Shown: in pieces, positions 25,100-35,647 of the stretch | Layout: each line of letters starts with the position of its first letter | Position numbering within the stretch: the first letter of the stretch is position 1 | Assembly: GCA_023511585.1 (NCBI GenBank) | Contig: JAIMBF010000002.1 | Coordinates: 22,881 to 86,880, forward strand | DNA from: Terriglobia bacterium | GTDB lineage: Bacteria; Pseudomonadota; Alphaproteobacteria; Acetobacterales; Acetobacteraceae | Direction: 5' to 3' | DNA: 64,000 nt | Notes under the pieces: model-generated | What the model was told of the DNA's origin: nothing | Database searches by the model: none | What the model saw: the letters and a program-made list of their open reading frames with translations, nothing else | Position numbers and translations under genes: made by a program

Positions 25100-26311
25100 A
25101 TGTGTAAAAAAAAGACGCGCATGCTACATTCTACGCTTCCCGAACGTTCTTCTCTTCCCAAGGTGATCACCTCCACCGCCGAGCTCGCCGCGGCCTGCGC
25201 GCGCCTGCGGCAGGAGACGTATGTCACCGTCGATACCGAATTTGTGCGCGAACGGACCTATTGGCCCGAGCTTTGCGTGGTCCAGCTTGCCGGCGCTCAA
25301 GAGGTGGTGATCGTGGACGCGCTGGCTGCAGGGCTCGATCTCACGCCGCTGAAGGAGCTGTTGGGAGATCCGCGTGTGGTGAAGGTGTTCCATGCAGCGC
25401 GCCAAGATGTGGAGATTTTCCTGCTCCGATTCGGTGAAATTCCCACCCCGCTGTTCGATACGCAAGTCGCCGCGATGGTGGCGGGGTTTGGTGATCAGGC
25501 GGGCTACGAGTCGCTGGTTTCGGCGTTTACCGACAGGCAGATCGACAAGGCCCATCGCTTCAGCGATTGGTCGGCCAGACCCCTTTCGCCGGCGCAGATC
25601 GCCTATGCAGCGGCCGACGTGACCCATTTGCGCAATGTCTATGAACAACTTCATGCGCGGCTTGCCGAAGAAGGTCGGCTTGCATGGGTCGCCGAAGAGA
25701 TGGCAGCGCTTGCGGATCCGGCAACGTACCGAACTGCCCCCGAGCAGGCCTGGGAGCGGCTCCGGCCGCGGAGCAATAATCGGCGCATGCTGGGCGTGCT
25801 GCGGGCGGCGGCGGCCTGGCGCGAGCGCGAAGCGCAACGCCTGAACGTGCCGCGCCAGCGTATCTTAAAAGACGAAACCCTGCTGGAAATTGCCGCAAGC
25901 ATGCCGACCACGCCCGAGGCCTTGGCACGGGCACGCAACCTCGCGCGCGGCTTTGCCGAGAGCCGCCAAGGCGCGGCCTTGCTTGCCGTGATCAAAGAGG
26001 CGCTGCTCTTGCCGAAAGACGCCTTACCCGAACCGTTGCGCAAACAGGAGGGGGCAAAGCCCTCGCCGGCTTTGGTTGCCTTGCTGAAGGTTTTGCTTTT
26101 GGCCAAGAGCGAAGAACACCACGTGGCGCCGCGGCTGGTGGCCTCTACCGAAGACATCGAGAGGCTTGCCGCAGAGGAAGACCCGGACATTGCCGCACTG
26201 CACGGCTGGCGGCGGGATGTCTTCGGCGCCGATGCTTTGGCGCTGAAGGCCGGCCGGATCGCGCTTTCCGCCGGCGGCAAGCGCGTGAAATTGGTGCCGC
26301 TTTCCGATTGA
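25100..26311 (+). CDS. rnd: Ribonuclease D
   Basis: This 403-residue 3' to 5' exoribonuclease trims tRNA precursors and other structured RNAs. DEDDy motifs are VDTEFVRERTYWP, VFHAARQDVEIF and YAAADVTHL, followed by an HRDC domain (RAAAAWREREAQRLNVPRQR) and a second helical HRDC-like region. The ATG at 25100 opens with a lysine run; ATG 25121 is an equally possible start, and neither has a strong ribosome-binding site. It converges with cysNC across seven bases. Confidence 0.93.
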   Translation: MCKKKTRMLHSTLPERSSLPKVITSTAELAAACARLRQETYVTVDTEFVRERTYWPELCVVQLAGAQEVVIVDALAAGLDLTPLKELLGDPRVVKVFHAARQDVEIFLLRFGEIPTPLFDTQVAAMVAGFGDQAGYESLVSAFTDRQIDKAHRFSDWSARPLSPAQIAYAAADVTHLRNVYEQLHARLAEEGRLAWVAEEMAALADPATYRTAPEQAWERLRPRSNNRRMLGVLRAAAAWREREAQRLNVPRQRILKDETLLEIAASMPTTPEALARARNLARGFAESRQGAALLAVIKEALLLPKDALPEPLRKQEGAKPSPALVALLKVLLLAKSEEHHVAPRLVASTEDIERLAAEEDPDIAALHGWRRDVFGADALALKAGRIALSAGGKRVKLVPLSD

Positions 26312-26318
26312 AGCGCTT

Positions 26319-28214
26319 TCAGCCCAAATAGCCGCGGCTGCGGAGAAAAGAAACGACCTGCTCCGCAAGCTCTTCCGCAGGGGTTCGGAGCGTTTGCAAA
26401 GTCAGCTCGGGCGCTTCGGGCGGCTCGTAAGGAGCATCCACGCCGGTGAAGTTCTTCAGCAATCCGGCACGCGCCTTGCGGTAAAGCCCCTTCGGATCCC
26501 GCCGCTCGCATTCTTCCGGCGGCGTGTCAACAAAGACCTCGATAAATTCATCCGCTCCCACCAACGCACGCGCTGCATCCCGGTCCGCGCGGTAGGGCGA
26601 GATGAACGAAACAAGCACGATCAGCCCGGCATCGACGAACAGCTTCGCGGCCTCGGCCACCCGGCGGATGTTTTCGACGCGGTCGGCTTCGGTGAAGCCG
26701 AGATCCCGTGAAAGCCCATGACGAATATTGTCGCCATCTAAAGTGTAAGTATGGCGCCCTTCGGCATGAAGTTTCTGTTCCACCAAATTGGCAATGGTGG
26801 ATTTGCCGGATCCGGAAAGACCGGTAAACCAAATCACGGCCGGCCGTTGCCCCTTTAAAGCGGAGCGCGCGGTTTTGTCCACAATCAGGTTCTGCCAGTG
26901 CAAATTGGCGGATCGGCGCAAGGCAAATTCAATCATGCCGGCACCGACGGTGGCGTTGGTCAGCCGGTCGATGATAATGCAACTGCCAAGAAAGCGATTG
27001 ACGGCATAGGGCTCAAAGGGAATGCGGCGAGAGAGCGCGATGTGCACCTGAGCTACTTCGTTCTGGTGTAAAGCGCGCGTGGCAACGTGCGCCAAGGTAT
27101 TCACATCGATTTGGTAACGGATCTCGGTAATCGTGCCCGGCACGGTAGCGGCGCCGAATTTGAACAAATAAGCCCGGCCCGCGTACATCGGTTGTTCGTG
27201 CAACCAAACGACGTGAGCGGAAAACTGATCGGCCAGCTCGGGCGGGGCCTCGGCATCGGCCAGCACATCACCGCGCGCGACATCGATCTCCGAGGAAAGC
27301 TCGATCATCACCGCTTCGCCGGCAACTGCTTCCTCGCGCTCGCGGTCCATTTCCACAAGCCGGCGCACCTCGCTTACGGCCCCCGAATGCACGTTCACCA
27401 CTTTCATGCCCGGCCGCACGGCGCCGCTAGCAATGGTGCCGGCGTAGCCGCGAAAATTGCCGCCGACCCGAGCGACCCATTGCACCGGCAACCGGAACGG
27501 CGAAGAAACGGAAGCGGGCGCGCTCGGTACGGATTCGAGACATTCGAGCAGTGTCGGGCCGGTGTAAAACGGGGTGCGCGCGCTGCGATGGAAAACGTTA
27601 TCGCCAAACCGTGCCGAAAGCGGAATAGCCGTTACGTGGGGAAGCTCGATTTGCTCCGCATGGCTACGAAATTCGGAAGCAATGGCGTGGAAGCAATCGG
27701 CATCAAAATCCACGAGATCCATTTTGTTAACGGCAAGCACGACATGACGAATTCCCATCAATGCCGCAATAAAGGCATGTCGGCGCGTTTGCGTCAGCAC
27801 CCCATAGCGCGCATCGCAGAGCACGACCGCGGCGTTCGCCATCGAGGCTCCCGTTACCATATTGCGCGTATATTGTTCATGCCCGGGACAGTCCGCGATG
27901 ATGAACTTCCGCCGGGGCGTGGTGAGAAACCGATAGGCGACGTCGATGGTGATCCGCTGCTCGCGTTCCGCTTCCAGCCCGTCGAGCAACAAGGAATAAT
28001 CCAGCTCCCCCTCCGGAGCGCCGAGCCGGGCACTGTCGCGTGCGAGACGCTGGCGCTGGTCCTCCGTTAGGCTGTCGGTATCAAAGAGCAGCCGGCCGAT
28101 CAGTGTGGATTTGCCGTCATCCACGCTGCCGCAGGTAATCAGGCGCAAGAGGTCTCCGGGAACGGTCGTAGAACTGCCTGCCGGATCGATAAGGGGGAGG
28201 GAAACATCTGCCAC
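26319..28214 (-). CDS. cysNC: Bifunctional sulfate adenylyltransferase GTPase subunit / APS kinase (CysNC)
   Basis: The 631-residue fusion has an EF-Tu-like GTPase (G1 [10 protein letters not shown]3 DCPGHEQY, G4 NKMD, about residues 20-430) that drives CysD-catalysed APS formation, and a C-terminal APS kinase (P-loop [24 protein letters not shown]) that makes PAPS. The start is a GTG preceded by AGGAG eight bases upstream. CysD, the catalytic subunit that normally lies immediately upstream, is absent: the neighbour there is a divergent DoxX gene. Confidence 0.94.
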   Translation of the reverse strand: MADVSLPLIDPAGSSTTVPGDLLRLITCGSVDDGKSTLIGRLLFDTDSLTEDQRQRLARDSARLGAPEGELDYSLLLDGLEAEREQRITIDVAYRFLTTPRRKFIIADCPGHEQYTRNMVTGASMANAAVVLCDARYGVLTQTRRHAFIAALMGIRHVVLAVNKMDLVDFDADCFHAIASEFRSHAEQIELPHVTAIPLSARFGDNVFHRSARTPFYTGPTLLECLESVPSAPASVSSPFRLPVQWVARVGGNFRGYAGTIASGAVRPGMKVVNVHSGAVSEVRRLVEMDREREEAVAGEAVMIELSSEIDVARGDVLADAEAPPELADQFSAHVVWLHEQPMYAGRAYLFKFGAATVPGTITEIRYQIDVNTLAHVATRALHQNEVAQVHIALSRRIPFEPYAVNRFLGSCIIIDRLTNATVGAGMIEFALRRSANLHWQNLIVDKTARSALKGQRPAVIWFTGLSGSGKSTIANLVEQKLHAEGRHTYTLDGDNIRHGLSRDLGFTEADRVENIRRVAEAAKLFVDAGLIVLVSFISPYRADRDAARALVGADEFIEVFVDTPPEECERRDPKGLYRKARAGLLKNFTGVDAPYEPPEAPELTLQTLRTPAEELAEQVVSFLRSRGYLG

Positions 28215-28376
28215 CGGGTTGGCTCCTAAACTGCTGATTGTTTCAAGAGAGTTTGTTACACGCCCCCTTGCCCAAGCGTGCTCTTACCGGTACGCTGCTT
28301 GAGTATTTGTTCTACTCGGCCGTACGCGTTTATCTCCAGGCCGGTGTACGGCTGGGCAAAAACTCAGGAGGAAGTC

Positions 28377-28787
28377 ATGCCCGGACGGGTTGCTTTTATT
28401 GGTCGGCTTCTGATCGCGGTCATTTTCCTTTACGCCGGGTTCGGTAAGCTTGTCGCGCCTTCCAACACCATCGCCTATATCGCGCATGTCGGTCTCCCCT
28501 TTCCACCCGCAGCCTATGTGGTATCCGTGATCGTCGAGCTCGGCGGCGGCATCTTGCTTGTGCTCGGCTGGCAAACACGCTTTGCGGCCTGGGTTCTCGC
28601 GTTATTTTGCCTCGTGACCGGCTTCGCAGTCCACCTTCCAGCCGGGGATCACAACAATTTGATCCACTTTTATAAAAACCTGGCAATGGCCGGAGGCTTG
28701 CTCCAGATCGCAGCGTTCGGCGCCGGAACAGTCAGCCTGGACGCTCGGCGCGCCGGCGGCGGTGCTCCGCAAGCTCTGCAGGCCTAA
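28377..28787 (+). CDS. DoxX-family membrane protein
   Basis: This 136-residue protein has four hydrophobic membrane segments. It begins GRLLIAVIFLYAGFGKLVAP, the DoxX family start, and contains YVVSVIVELGGGILLVLGW. I chose the ATG at 28377 because a perfect AGGAGGA (28366-28372) lies five bases before it. Family members are loosely tied to thiosulfate or quinone redox chemistry, but no function is assigned here. It is divergent from cysNC. Confidence 0.86.
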   Translation: MPGRVAFIGRLLIAVIFLYAGFGKLVAPSNTIAYIAHVGLPFPPAAYVVSVIVELGGGILLVLGWQTRFAAWVLALFCLVTGFAVHLPAGDHNNLIHFYKNLAMAGGLLQIAAFGAGTVSLDARRAGGGAPQALQA

Positions 28788-28810
28788 GGCATTCGCCCTT
28801 TCGCGCGGGC

Positions 28811-28981
28811 TCAAAGCAAAAAGACCGCGAGCAGGATCAGGAGGATGACAAGAAACGCGGTGGTCCCAACGGCAAAGCGCGTGAAGTTGCTGAAGAAACG
28901 TTGCCGATCCCTCAGGAAATCGTCCTCCGTCAGAGGGGCACCGGATTGCAAAACATTCGAAGAGAGAACGTGGTCGGCCAT
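28811..28981 (-). CDS. Small single-span protein resembling aa3-type cytochrome oxidase subunit IV
   Basis: Minus-strand translation from ATG 28979-28981 gives 56 residues. A polar N-terminus is followed by DDFLRDRQRFFSNFTRFAVG, then a single hydrophobic helix AFLVILLILLAVFLL at the C-terminus. This layout matches the small bacterial aa3 oxidase subunit IV family (COX4_pro_2). The match is by pattern only. No oxidase genes are nearby, so it could equally be another tail-anchored small protein. It is downstream of purN's stop in the opposite direction of DoxX and converges with it. Confidence 0.65.
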   Translation of the reverse strand: MADHVLSSNVLQSGAPLTEDDFLRDRQRFFSNFTRFAVGTTAFLVILLILLAVFLL

Positions 28982-29021
28982 GGCACCTCGGTTCAGCGAT
29001 CTGGTTGGTAGGCGTCGCTTT

Positions 29022-29663
29022 CTAAGGCGCTTCTGCCCCGATGGGCAAGGGGTTCACCAGCCGTGATGCGGGAGAGGCGGGTTTGCCCGCCTCGCCGCCG
29101 GCCAGCAAGCGCAGCGCCAAAGGATAAATCACGTGTTCCTGGGCAAGCACCCGCGCCGCAAGCGTGGCTTCGTCGTCATCGGGGAGGACGGGCACGGCGG
29201 CTTGCACCAAGATCGGGCCGGAATCCATCTCCTCGGTTACCAAATGCACGGTGCAGCCATGTACCTTTGCCCCCGCAGCCAGCGCGCGCGCATGCGTGTG
29301 TAACCCCGGAAAAGCCGGCAGCAGGCTGGGATGAATATTCAGCATCCGTCCCGCCCAGCGTCCAACCAGAAACGGCGTCAGGAGCCGCATGTAGCCGGCA
29401 AGACACACAAGCTCGATTTCCGCGGCCGTCAGGGCATGATCAATCGCCGCTTCATGGGCTGCGCGGTCACCACGAAAAGGCCGATGCGCGATCACTTGCG
29501 CGGCAATGCCGGCCTCCTGGGCCAGTTTCAGCCCCGGGGCTTCCGGCTCGTTGGAAATCACGAGTGCAATTTCGGCAGGAAAACGCGGATCCCTGGCGGC
29601 ATCAATCAACGCTTTCAGATTGCTGCCGCGGCCGCTGATCAGTACCGCTGTTCGCCGCTTCAT
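29022..29663 (-). CDS. purN: Phosphoribosylglycinamide formyltransferase
   Basis: This 213-residue folate-dependent enzyme makes formyl-GAR, step three of purine synthesis. It starts [20 protein letters not shown], has the formyl-binding [16 protein letters not shown] motif with its active-site Asn and His, and the DSGPILVQ segment. The start overlaps the purM stop (ATGA). A longer open frame extends through purM in another register and is not real. Confidence 0.96.
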   Translation of the reverse strand: MKRRTAVLISGRGSNLKALIDAARDPRFPAEIALVISNEPEAPGLKLAQEAGIAAQVIAHRPFRGDRAAHEAAIDHALTAAEIELVCLAGYMRLLTPFLVGRWAGRMLNIHPSLLPAFPGLHTHARALAAGAKVHGCTVHLVTEEMDSGPILVQAAVPVLPDDDEATLAARVLAQEHVIYPLALRLLAGGEAGKPASPASRLVNPLPIGAEAP

Positions 29664-30709
29664 CCAAACCAACCTGTCGGAAACGTGATCTCGACCCGGG
29701 CCGGCCCTTCCCCGCTCGCCAAGGTGCCGATCGGAAAGACGGTTTCCCCCAAGCCGGTCAACATGACCTGCGCCTGCGCGGCGTCGCTGACCACCAGAGC
29801 CATGCCGATCCCGCAATTGAACACGCGAAACATTTCCGCTGGGGGAATGCCGCCGGCTTGCGCAAGCCAGACGAATACCTCGGAAAGCTGCCAACGGCTG
29901 GCATCCAGCTTTGCCACCACACCCTCGGGCAGAACGCGCGGCAGGTTGCCGATAAGGCCGCCGCCGGTGATATGGGCCGCGGCTTTCAACAGCCCTGCCT
30001 GATGCAGACGGAGTAAGGAGCGCACATAAATGCGGGTTGGCGTCAACAGCGCTTCACCGAGGCTTTGCTGCGGCGCGAAGGGCGCCGGATCTTCCAACCG
30101 CAGCCCCTTTTCAGCCATCAGGCGACGGACGAGAGAAAAGCCGTTCGAATGCACGCCGCTGCTGGCCAACCCAAGAATTGTATCCCCGACAGCCACAGAT
30201 TGCGGAAGCAATCGGCTGCGTTCGGCCGCGCCCACCGCAAAACCGGCGAGATCGTAATCACCTTCCGCATACATCCCCGGCATTTCCGCCGTCTCTCCGC
30301 CTACAAGCGCGCACTCTGCCTCTCGGCATCCGGCGGCAATTCCGGCAATCACCGCCTTCGCCTGCGCGGGAGAAAGCCGGCCGGTAGCAAAATAATCCAG
30401 AAAGAAGAGGGGCGTCGCGCCCTGGACGATCAGGTCGTTCACGCACATCGCCACGAGATCGACGCCCACACTCTCGTGCCGGCCGGCAGCGATTGCGAGT
30501 TTGAGCTTCGTGCCCACGCCGTCGGTGGTCGCGACCAGCACCGGATCCCGAAAGCCGGCAGCCTGCAAATCAAAGAGCGCGCCAAATCCGCCAAGCCCCC
30601 CCAGCACCCCCGGGCGCACTGTGGATTGTGCCAAAGGCTTGATAGCCTCAACCAAGCCTTCCGCGGCTTCAAGATCGACTCCGGAAAGGCGATACGTCAG
30701 AGAGGTCAT
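29660..30709 (-). CDS. purM: Phosphoribosylformylglycinamidine cyclo-ligase
   Basis: This 349-residue enzyme makes AIR, step five of purine synthesis. It starts [20 protein letters not shown], and the ATP/FGAM-binding segments [32 protein letters not shown] and [21 protein letters not shown] are all present. I chose the ATG at 30709 because it fits the family start. purM and purN form an operon, a common pairing in proteobacteria. The gene diverges from the CDP-alcohol phosphatidyltransferase. Confidence 0.96.
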   Translation of the reverse strand: MTSLTYRLSGVDLEAAEGLVEAIKPLAQSTVRPGVLGGLGGFGALFDLQAAGFRDPVLVATTDGVGTKLKLAIAAGRHESVGVDLVAMCVNDLIVQGATPLFFLDYFATGRLSPAQAKAVIAGIAAGCREAECALVGGETAEMPGMYAEGDYDLAGFAVGAAERSRLLPQSVAVGDTILGLASSGVHSNGFSLVRRLMAEKGLRLEDPAPFAPQQSLGEALLTPTRIYVRSLLRLHQAGLLKAAAHITGGGLIGNLPRVLPEGVVAKLDASRWQLSEVFVWLAQAGGIPPAEMFRVFNCGIGMALVVSDAAQAQVMLTGLGETVFPIGTLASGEGPARVEITFPTGWFG

Positions 30710-30802
30710 TGCGCTTCCTAGGCAGCTTGGGCCATGTTTTCGTGTAAGCGAACGCGCCGCCCGGGCTGTTGGTTCGCAGGGCAGCACGACAAGGAGGTTA
30801 CG

Positions 30803-31462
30803 CTGGCGAAGACAAACACAGCAGCGCGCACAGCGCAACAGATGGCCCCGGCAAGCCATCCGATGCCGGATCGGCCGATCCATGGACATGGCGCGGTGGC
30901 AACCTCGGCAGAGGCAGGGCTTGGCTTTGTCAGCGTGCCGAACGTCATTTCATTCTTGCGGCTCTGTGCGGTTCCCGTCGCCGTGTGGCTGGTCTTGCGC
31001 CACGATATGAGCGCGGCATTTTGGCTATTCGTTGCCGCCGGGCTTTCCGATGCGGTCGATGGATGGCTTGCCCGCAGGCAGGGCGGCACCGCGGTCGGCG
31101 CCGTGCTGGACCCGATGGCGGATAAAGCACTCTTGGTGAGTATGTATGTTGCGCTTGCGGTGGTGCGCATTCTGCCCGATTGGTTGGCAATTTTGGTCGT
31201 GTTTCGCGATGTGTTGATCGTGGGCGGCGTATTGCTGTTAAGCCTTCTCGGAAATGCCGTGGCGGTCCGCCCGCTCTTGATTTCCAAATTGAACACAGCG
31301 TTGCAACTGGCCTTGGTGGCGGTTGCCCTCTTCGCGGCCGCAGCCGGAGCGACGGAAAGCCCGCTTTTGCGCACGCTGCATGGGGTTTTGATCTGGGCGG
31401 TGGCGGCCAGCACATTCGCCTCGGGCAGCGCTTATGTCGTCTCTGCCGTGAAACCGCGATGA
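30803..31462 (+). CDS. CDP-alcohol phosphatidyltransferase family protein
   Basis: The integral membrane enzyme has the CDP-alcohol signature DG-x2-AR-x8-G-x3-D-x3-D as [20 protein letters not shown] followed by AD, within five or six hydrophobic segments. It should join a CDP-diacylglycerol or CDP-alcohol to an acceptor, as PgsA does, but the acceptor is not readable. The start is unclear. A perfect AAGGAGG (30791-30797) precedes an in-frame CTG at 30803; ATGs at 30842 and 30863 lack ribosome-binding sites; the frame is open back to 30734, only 25 bases from the purM start. It overlaps the next gene (ATGA). Confidence 0.85.
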   Translation: MAKTNTAARTAQQMAPASHPMPDRPIHGHGAVATSAEAGLGFVSVPNVISFLRLCAVPVAVWLVLRHDMSAAFWLFVAAGLSDAVDGWLARRQGGTAVGAVLDPMADKALLVSMYVALAVVRILPDWLAILVVFRDVLIVGGVLLLSLLGNAVAVRPLLISKLNTALQLALVAVALFAAAAGATESPLLRTLHGVLIWAVAASTFASGSAYVVSAVKPR

Positions 31463-32673
31463 CCTTTGAGCCCACCCCGCGCGCTCAGGCTCCTCCGCAA
31501 GGGCAACCCGAAGAGAAGCTCGCCCCGATCGCGGGCAGGCCCGCAGGCCGAGGGACGGCGCTGGCGATTCTTGCCGGTTTCGGGTTTGCGATTTGGTTGA
31601 TCTTGCAATTATTTGGGCCGATCCTCTTGCCCTTCGTTGCTGCATTCGGGATTGCCTATGTCTTGCACCCGGCTGCGGCACGGCTGGCCCGTGCGGGCTT
31701 GCCGCGGGGAATTGTGGCGGCACTGCTGATGGTCGCCTTGATTGCGGCCACGCTGCTGTTTGCCTTGCTCCTCTATCCGCTCATCCTCGCTCAGATCAGC
31801 ATTCTGGCCAGCCGCGCGCCGGTTTATGTCGGCATGCTACGCGATTTTGCCAACGGCTTGATGGCCGAGTTGCAAGAACGTCTCGGCCCGCAATTCGTGG
31901 ATTCGCATCTTCGGGATCTGGTGAGCAGCCAAGCGGGGGCGATGCTCTCTTTCCTGGTCGGCGCAATTACCCGCGTTATCGGCAGCGGCTTTGCACTCTT
32001 TAACGTACTCAGCTTGGTAATCGTAACACCCATCGTTGCCTTTTATCTGCTCAGGGACTGGCCGCGCCTGATCGCGGCAATCGATTCCTGGCTGCCGCGC
32101 CGTTATGCGGAGGTGATCCGAGCGCAAGCGCGCGAAGTGGACCGGATTTTGTCTGCCTGGGTTCGTGGACAAGCGCTTTGCAGTTTGTTGCTGGCGCTTT
32201 ACTACGCCACCGCGCTCTCCTTGGTGGGGCTCGATTTGGGCTTGATCGTCGGCCTTGCGGCCGGGGTTCTTTCTTTCATCCCTTACGTCGGCAGCATCAC
32301 GGGCTTTGTTGCCTCGATTGCTCTCGCTCTCGCACAATTCCCGACGTGGGGTGGCGTTCTTCGGGTCATCGCCGTATTCGTTGTTGGGCAAATCCTTGAA
32401 GGCTATGTGATCTATCCGCGTTTCTTGGGCGATCGGGTGGAACTGCATGCCGTGTGGGTGATTTTCGCCCTGTTCGCCGGCGGGGCGGCCTTTGGCTTCC
32501 TTGGCGTCTTGCTTGCGGTACCCGCCGCGGCCACAATCGGCGTGTTGATCCGCTTTTGGCTGCGCCGATATATGGCAAGCCCGTTTTATCTGGAACTTCC
32601 CCCGGAAACGGACGCTGAGGGCGGAAAAACCTCTCCTTCGCCGGCAAAAGTGGCCTCGCATGAGTCCGTTTGA
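31459..32673 (+). CDS. AI-2E/PerM-family transporter
   Basis: This 404-residue protein has the AI-2E family layout: two N-terminal membrane segments after a polar leader, a helical middle domain (ILASRAPVYVGMLRDFANGL), then a cluster of five or six membrane segments with PIVAFYLLRDWPRL, FIPYVGSITG and EGYVIYPRFLGDRVELH, the most conserved stretches. Members export varied solutes, and the substrate is unknown. It is translationally coupled to both neighbours (ATGA upstream, 14-base overlap with hdaA). The permease just upstream of hdaA is a known alphaproteobacterial arrangement. Confidence 0.9.
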   Translation: MTFEPTPRAQAPPQGQPEEKLAPIAGRPAGRGTALAILAGFGFAIWLILQLFGPILLPFVAAFGIAYVLHPAAARLARAGLPRGIVAALLMVALIAATLLFALLLYPLILAQISILASRAPVYVGMLRDFANGLMAELQERLGPQFVDSHLRDLVSSQAGAMLSFLVGAITRVIGSGFALFNVLSLVIVTPIVAFYLLRDWPRLIAAIDSWLPRRYAEVIRAQAREVDRILSAWVRGQALCSLLLALYYATALSLVGLDLGLIVGLAAGVLSFIPYVGSITGFVASIALALAQFPTWGGVLRVIAVFVVGQILEGYVIYPRFLGDRVELHAVWVIFALFAGGAAFGFLGVLLAVPAAATIGVLIRFWLRRYMASPFYLELPPETDAEGGKTSPSPAKVASHESV

Positions 32674-33355
32674 TCCGCAATTGGCGCTGCCGCTACGCCT
32701 TACCCCGGAATACGCGGCGGCGGATTTTATTCCTGCTGCGTCGAACGCCGCGGCGCGGAGCTGGCTTGCCCGCGTCTCTGCCTGGCCCGAGGGGCGGTTG
32801 GTGCTCTGGGGCGCAAGCGGGGTGGGTAAGACGCACCTCTTGCATATTTGGACCAAGGCCGAGCACGGCGTTATGCTTTCTGCCCGCAATTTGGTGCCGA
32901 TCAGTCCCCCGCTTCCCGGCCGCATCGCCATCGATGCGCTCGACGACCTGCAAGATGAAAGAGCCCTCTTGCATCTTCTCAATCTTGCGGCGGAAAGCCG
33001 CTCGGCCGTGTTGCTTGCCGCGCGAACGCCGCCGGCTTCCTGGCCGCTCTCTCTTCCCGATCTCAAAAGCCGGCTTTGTGCAACGCTCGCCGTTGTCGTA
33101 AAGCCGCCGGAAGACCATCTCCTTGCTGTTTTGTTGCAACGCCTGCTCGCGGAACGCCAGCTTCTGGTTTCCTCTGCGATGCAATCCTGGTTGCTGCGAC
33201 GGTTGCCCCGCACAGCCGCCGCGCTGCGCGAGGCGGTCAAGCGCCTGGATGAGGCGGCACTGGCAAGCGGAAGCCCCGTCAGTCGAACCTTGGCGCAGCA
33301 TGCTCTGGCGGATCTGTTGAACGGAGGCGCGGCCGAAGAAATGGACAACTGTTGA
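32660..33355 (+). CDS. hdaA: DnaA regulatory inactivator HdaA
   Basis: The 231-residue AAA+ protein corresponds to the nucleotide-binding part of DnaA. The N-terminus carries a sliding-clamp-binding motif (QLALPL, residues 7-12), the Walker A motif is [11 protein letters not shown], Walker B is [11 protein letters not shown], and a box VII arginine lies in LPDLKSRL. Hda-type proteins load on the DNA-bound clamp and make DnaA hydrolyse ATP, preventing re-initiation. It overlaps the permease gene by 14 bases and is followed by ppk1. Confidence 0.9.
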   Translation: MSPFDPQLALPLRLTPEYAAADFIPAASNAAARSWLARVSAWPEGRLVLWGASGVGKTHLLHIWTKAEHGVMLSARNLVPISPPLPGRIAIDALDDLQDERALLHLLNLAAESRSAVLLAARTPPASWPLSLPDLKSRLCATLAVVVKPPEDHLLAVLLQRLLAERQLLVSSAMQSWLLRRLPRTAAALREAVKRLDEAALASGSPVSRTLAQHALADLLNGGAAEEMDNC

Positions 33356-33411
33356 AAACATCACCGGCATTCCAACCGAGCACTGCGAACTGTGAGATTT
33401 CGATTGAGACC

Positions 33412-35643
33412 ATGACTGCTTCGAACGTCGAACTCCTCCACCGAGACGCCGCCAAGCCGACACCGTCTTCCGGCCTTAAGATTGCGCCGGATAGCCCGGC
33501 CCGGTTCATCAACCGCGAACTTTCCTGGCTCGATTTCAACGGGCGGGTCATGGAGGAAGCGGCAAACCCCCGCCATCCCTTGCTGGAGCGTGTGCGCTTT
33601 CTCTCGATCAGCGGCTCAAACCTCGACGAATTCTATTCTGTCCGCGTCGCCGGGCTCATGGGCCAGGCCAAGGCAGGGGTGACGGCTCCTTCGCCCGACG
33701 GTCGTACTCCGGCACAGCAGCTTCAGGCGATACGTGCCCAAGTGCAAACGCTTGTGGCGGAACAGCATCGGCTTTGGCACGAGCTTCGCCGGGAATTGCA
33801 CGAAGCAGGGCTCGTCGTGCTCGATCGCAATGCGCTGGCGCACAATGCGCTCTCGGCCGAAGACCGCCGCTGGCTTGAATCCTGGTTCATGGAGCGGGTC
33901 TTTCCGGTGCTCACACCGCTTGCGATTGATCCCGCGCATCCCTTCCCGTTCATCCCCAATATGGGGCTGGTGATGGTACTCCGTTTGGTGCGTGAGGAAG
34001 ACGGCGCACAGCTGAAGGCGCTGATCCCTCTCCCCCAAGGGATTGAGCGGTTTATTCGCTTGCCCCAGGAAAGCGAAGCCAACGGCAAAGCGCGCTTTCT
34101 GATGCTTGAAGACCTGGTGAGCCTGTTTTTGGACCGGCTTTTCCCCGGTTTGCGCGTCACCGGCCAAGGGCTTTGCCGAGTCATCCGCGACACGGATGTG
34201 GAAATCGAAGAGGAAGCCGAAGATCTCGTCCGTTCCTACGAGACGGCGTTGAAGCGCCGCAGACGCGGGGTCGCGATCCATCTCGATGTCAACGCGGCGA
34301 TGCCGGAGGATTTGCTGGAATTGGTGCGCGATGAGCTGGAAGCCCCGGCCGAAGGCGTATTCATGCATCCCGGCATTCTGGGAATTGCGGATTTAAAACA
34401 GCTGATCGTCGATGATCGGCCGGATTTGCTCTTCCCGCCGTATACTCCGCGGTTTCCCGAGCGGATCCGAGATTTCGGCGGGGATTGCTTTGCCGCTATC
34501 CGCGCCAAGGACCTTATTGTGCATCACCCCTTTGAGAGTTTCGATGTGGTGGTGCAATTTTTGCGTCAGGCGGCTGCCGATCCTGCCGTGGTCGCGGTCA
34601 AACAAACATTATATCGCACATCTTCCGGAAGCCCCATCGTCAAAGCTCTTGTGGAGGCGGCAGAGGCAGGCAAATCCGTCACCGCGGTGGTGGAGCTGCG
34701 GGCCCGCTTTGACGAGGAAGCCAATATCCGGCTCGCCCGGACCTTAGAGGCCGCCGGCGTGCAAGTCGTTTACGGTTTCCGCGACCTGAAAACCCATGCC
34801 AAGCTTTCTCTGGTCGTGCGGCGCGAAGGCGGGCTGATGCGCGCTTATGCCCATTTCGGCACCGGTAACTATCATCCGATCACGGCGCGGATCTACACAG
34901 ATCTTTCTTTTTTCACCTGTGAGCCGGAACTCACGCGCGATGCCGCAAGGCTGTTCAATTACATGACCGGTTATGCCAAGCCGGCGCAAATGGAAGCCGT
35001 GGCGTTCAGCCCGCTGACCCTGCGCTCGACGTTGATCGAACTCATTGATCAGGAAATCGGCTTTGCGCGTGCCGGACGCCCCGCCACGATCTGGCTGAAA
35101 CTCAACGCCTTGGTGGATCGGGTGCTGATCGACAAACTCTACGAAGCCTCGCAAGCCGGGGTGAAAATTTTCGGCGTGATCCGCGGAATTTGCTGCCTTC
35201 GCCCCGGCGTGGAGGGACTTTCCGAGAACATCCGAATCAAGTCGATTGTCGGTCGGTTCCTCGAACACAGCCGGATTTGCGTCTTCGGCAACGGCCATGC
35301 GCTGCCGAGCCGTCATGCTCGCGTGTTCATCAGCAGCGCGGATTGGATGGAACGCAATATGGATTGGCGGGTGGAAACGCTCGTGCCGATCCATAACCCG
35401 ACGGTTCACGCGCAGGTGCTTGACCAGATCATGGTGACCAACCTGAAAGATACGATGCAATCCTGGGAGCTGATGCCCGATGGCAGTTGGAAGCGGCTTG
35501 GTCCCGGGCGAAAGCCCTTTTCCGCCCACGAATATTTCATGACCAACCCCTCGCTCTCGGGGCGCGGTTCGGCCTTGCACGGGCCGCCCGTCGTTTCTCC
35601 GCTGAGCCTCAGCCGCCCTCCTGACCGCCTTATGCAGGACTGA
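33412..35643 (+). CDS. ppk1: Polyphosphate kinase 1
   Basis: PPK1 reversibly transfers the ATP gamma-phosphate to polyphosphate. The 743-residue protein has the N-terminal [16 protein letters not shown] region, the [19 protein letters not shown] helix, and the phospholipase-D-like active site with [15 protein letters not shown] (autophosphorylated His) and [20 protein letters not shown] prefer the ATG at 33412; a TTG at 33352 would overlap the hdaA stop (TTGA) and add 20 residues. ppx follows after four bases. Confidence 0.95.
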   Translation: MTASNVELLHRDAAKPTPSSGLKIAPDSPARFINRELSWLDFNGRVMEEAANPRHPLLERVRFLSISGSNLDEFYSVRVAGLMGQAKAGVTAPSPDGRTPAQQLQAIRAQVQTLVAEQHRLWHELRRELHEAGLVVLDRNALAHNALSAEDRRWLESWFMERVFPVLTPLAIDPAHPFPFIPNMGLVMVLRLVREEDGAQLKALIPLPQGIERFIRLPQESEANGKARFLMLEDLVSLFLDRLFPGLRVTGQGLCRVIRDTDVEIEEEAEDLVRSYETALKRRRRGVAIHLDVNAAMPEDLLELVRDELEAPAEGVFMHPGILGIADLKQLIVDDRPDLLFPPYTPRFPERIRDFGGDCFAAIRAKDLIVHHPFESFDVVVQFLRQAAADPAVVAVKQTLYRTSSGSPIVKALVEAAEAGKSVTAVVELRARFDEEANIRLARTLEAAGVQVVYGFRDLKTHAKLSLVVRREGGLMRAYAHFGTGNYHPITARIYTDLSFFTCEPELTRDAARLFNYMTGYAKPAQMEAVAFSPLTLRSTLIELIDQEIGFARAGRPATIWLKLNALVDRVLIDKLYEASQAGVKIFGVIRGICCLRPGVEGLSENIRIKSIVGRFLEHSRICVFGNGHALPSRHARVFISSADWMERNMDWRVETLVPIHNPTVHAQVLDQIMVTNLKDTMQSWELMPDGSWKRLGPGRKPFSAHEYFMTNPSLSGRGSALHGPPVVSPLSLSRPPDRLMQD

Positions 35644-35647
35644 AGCC

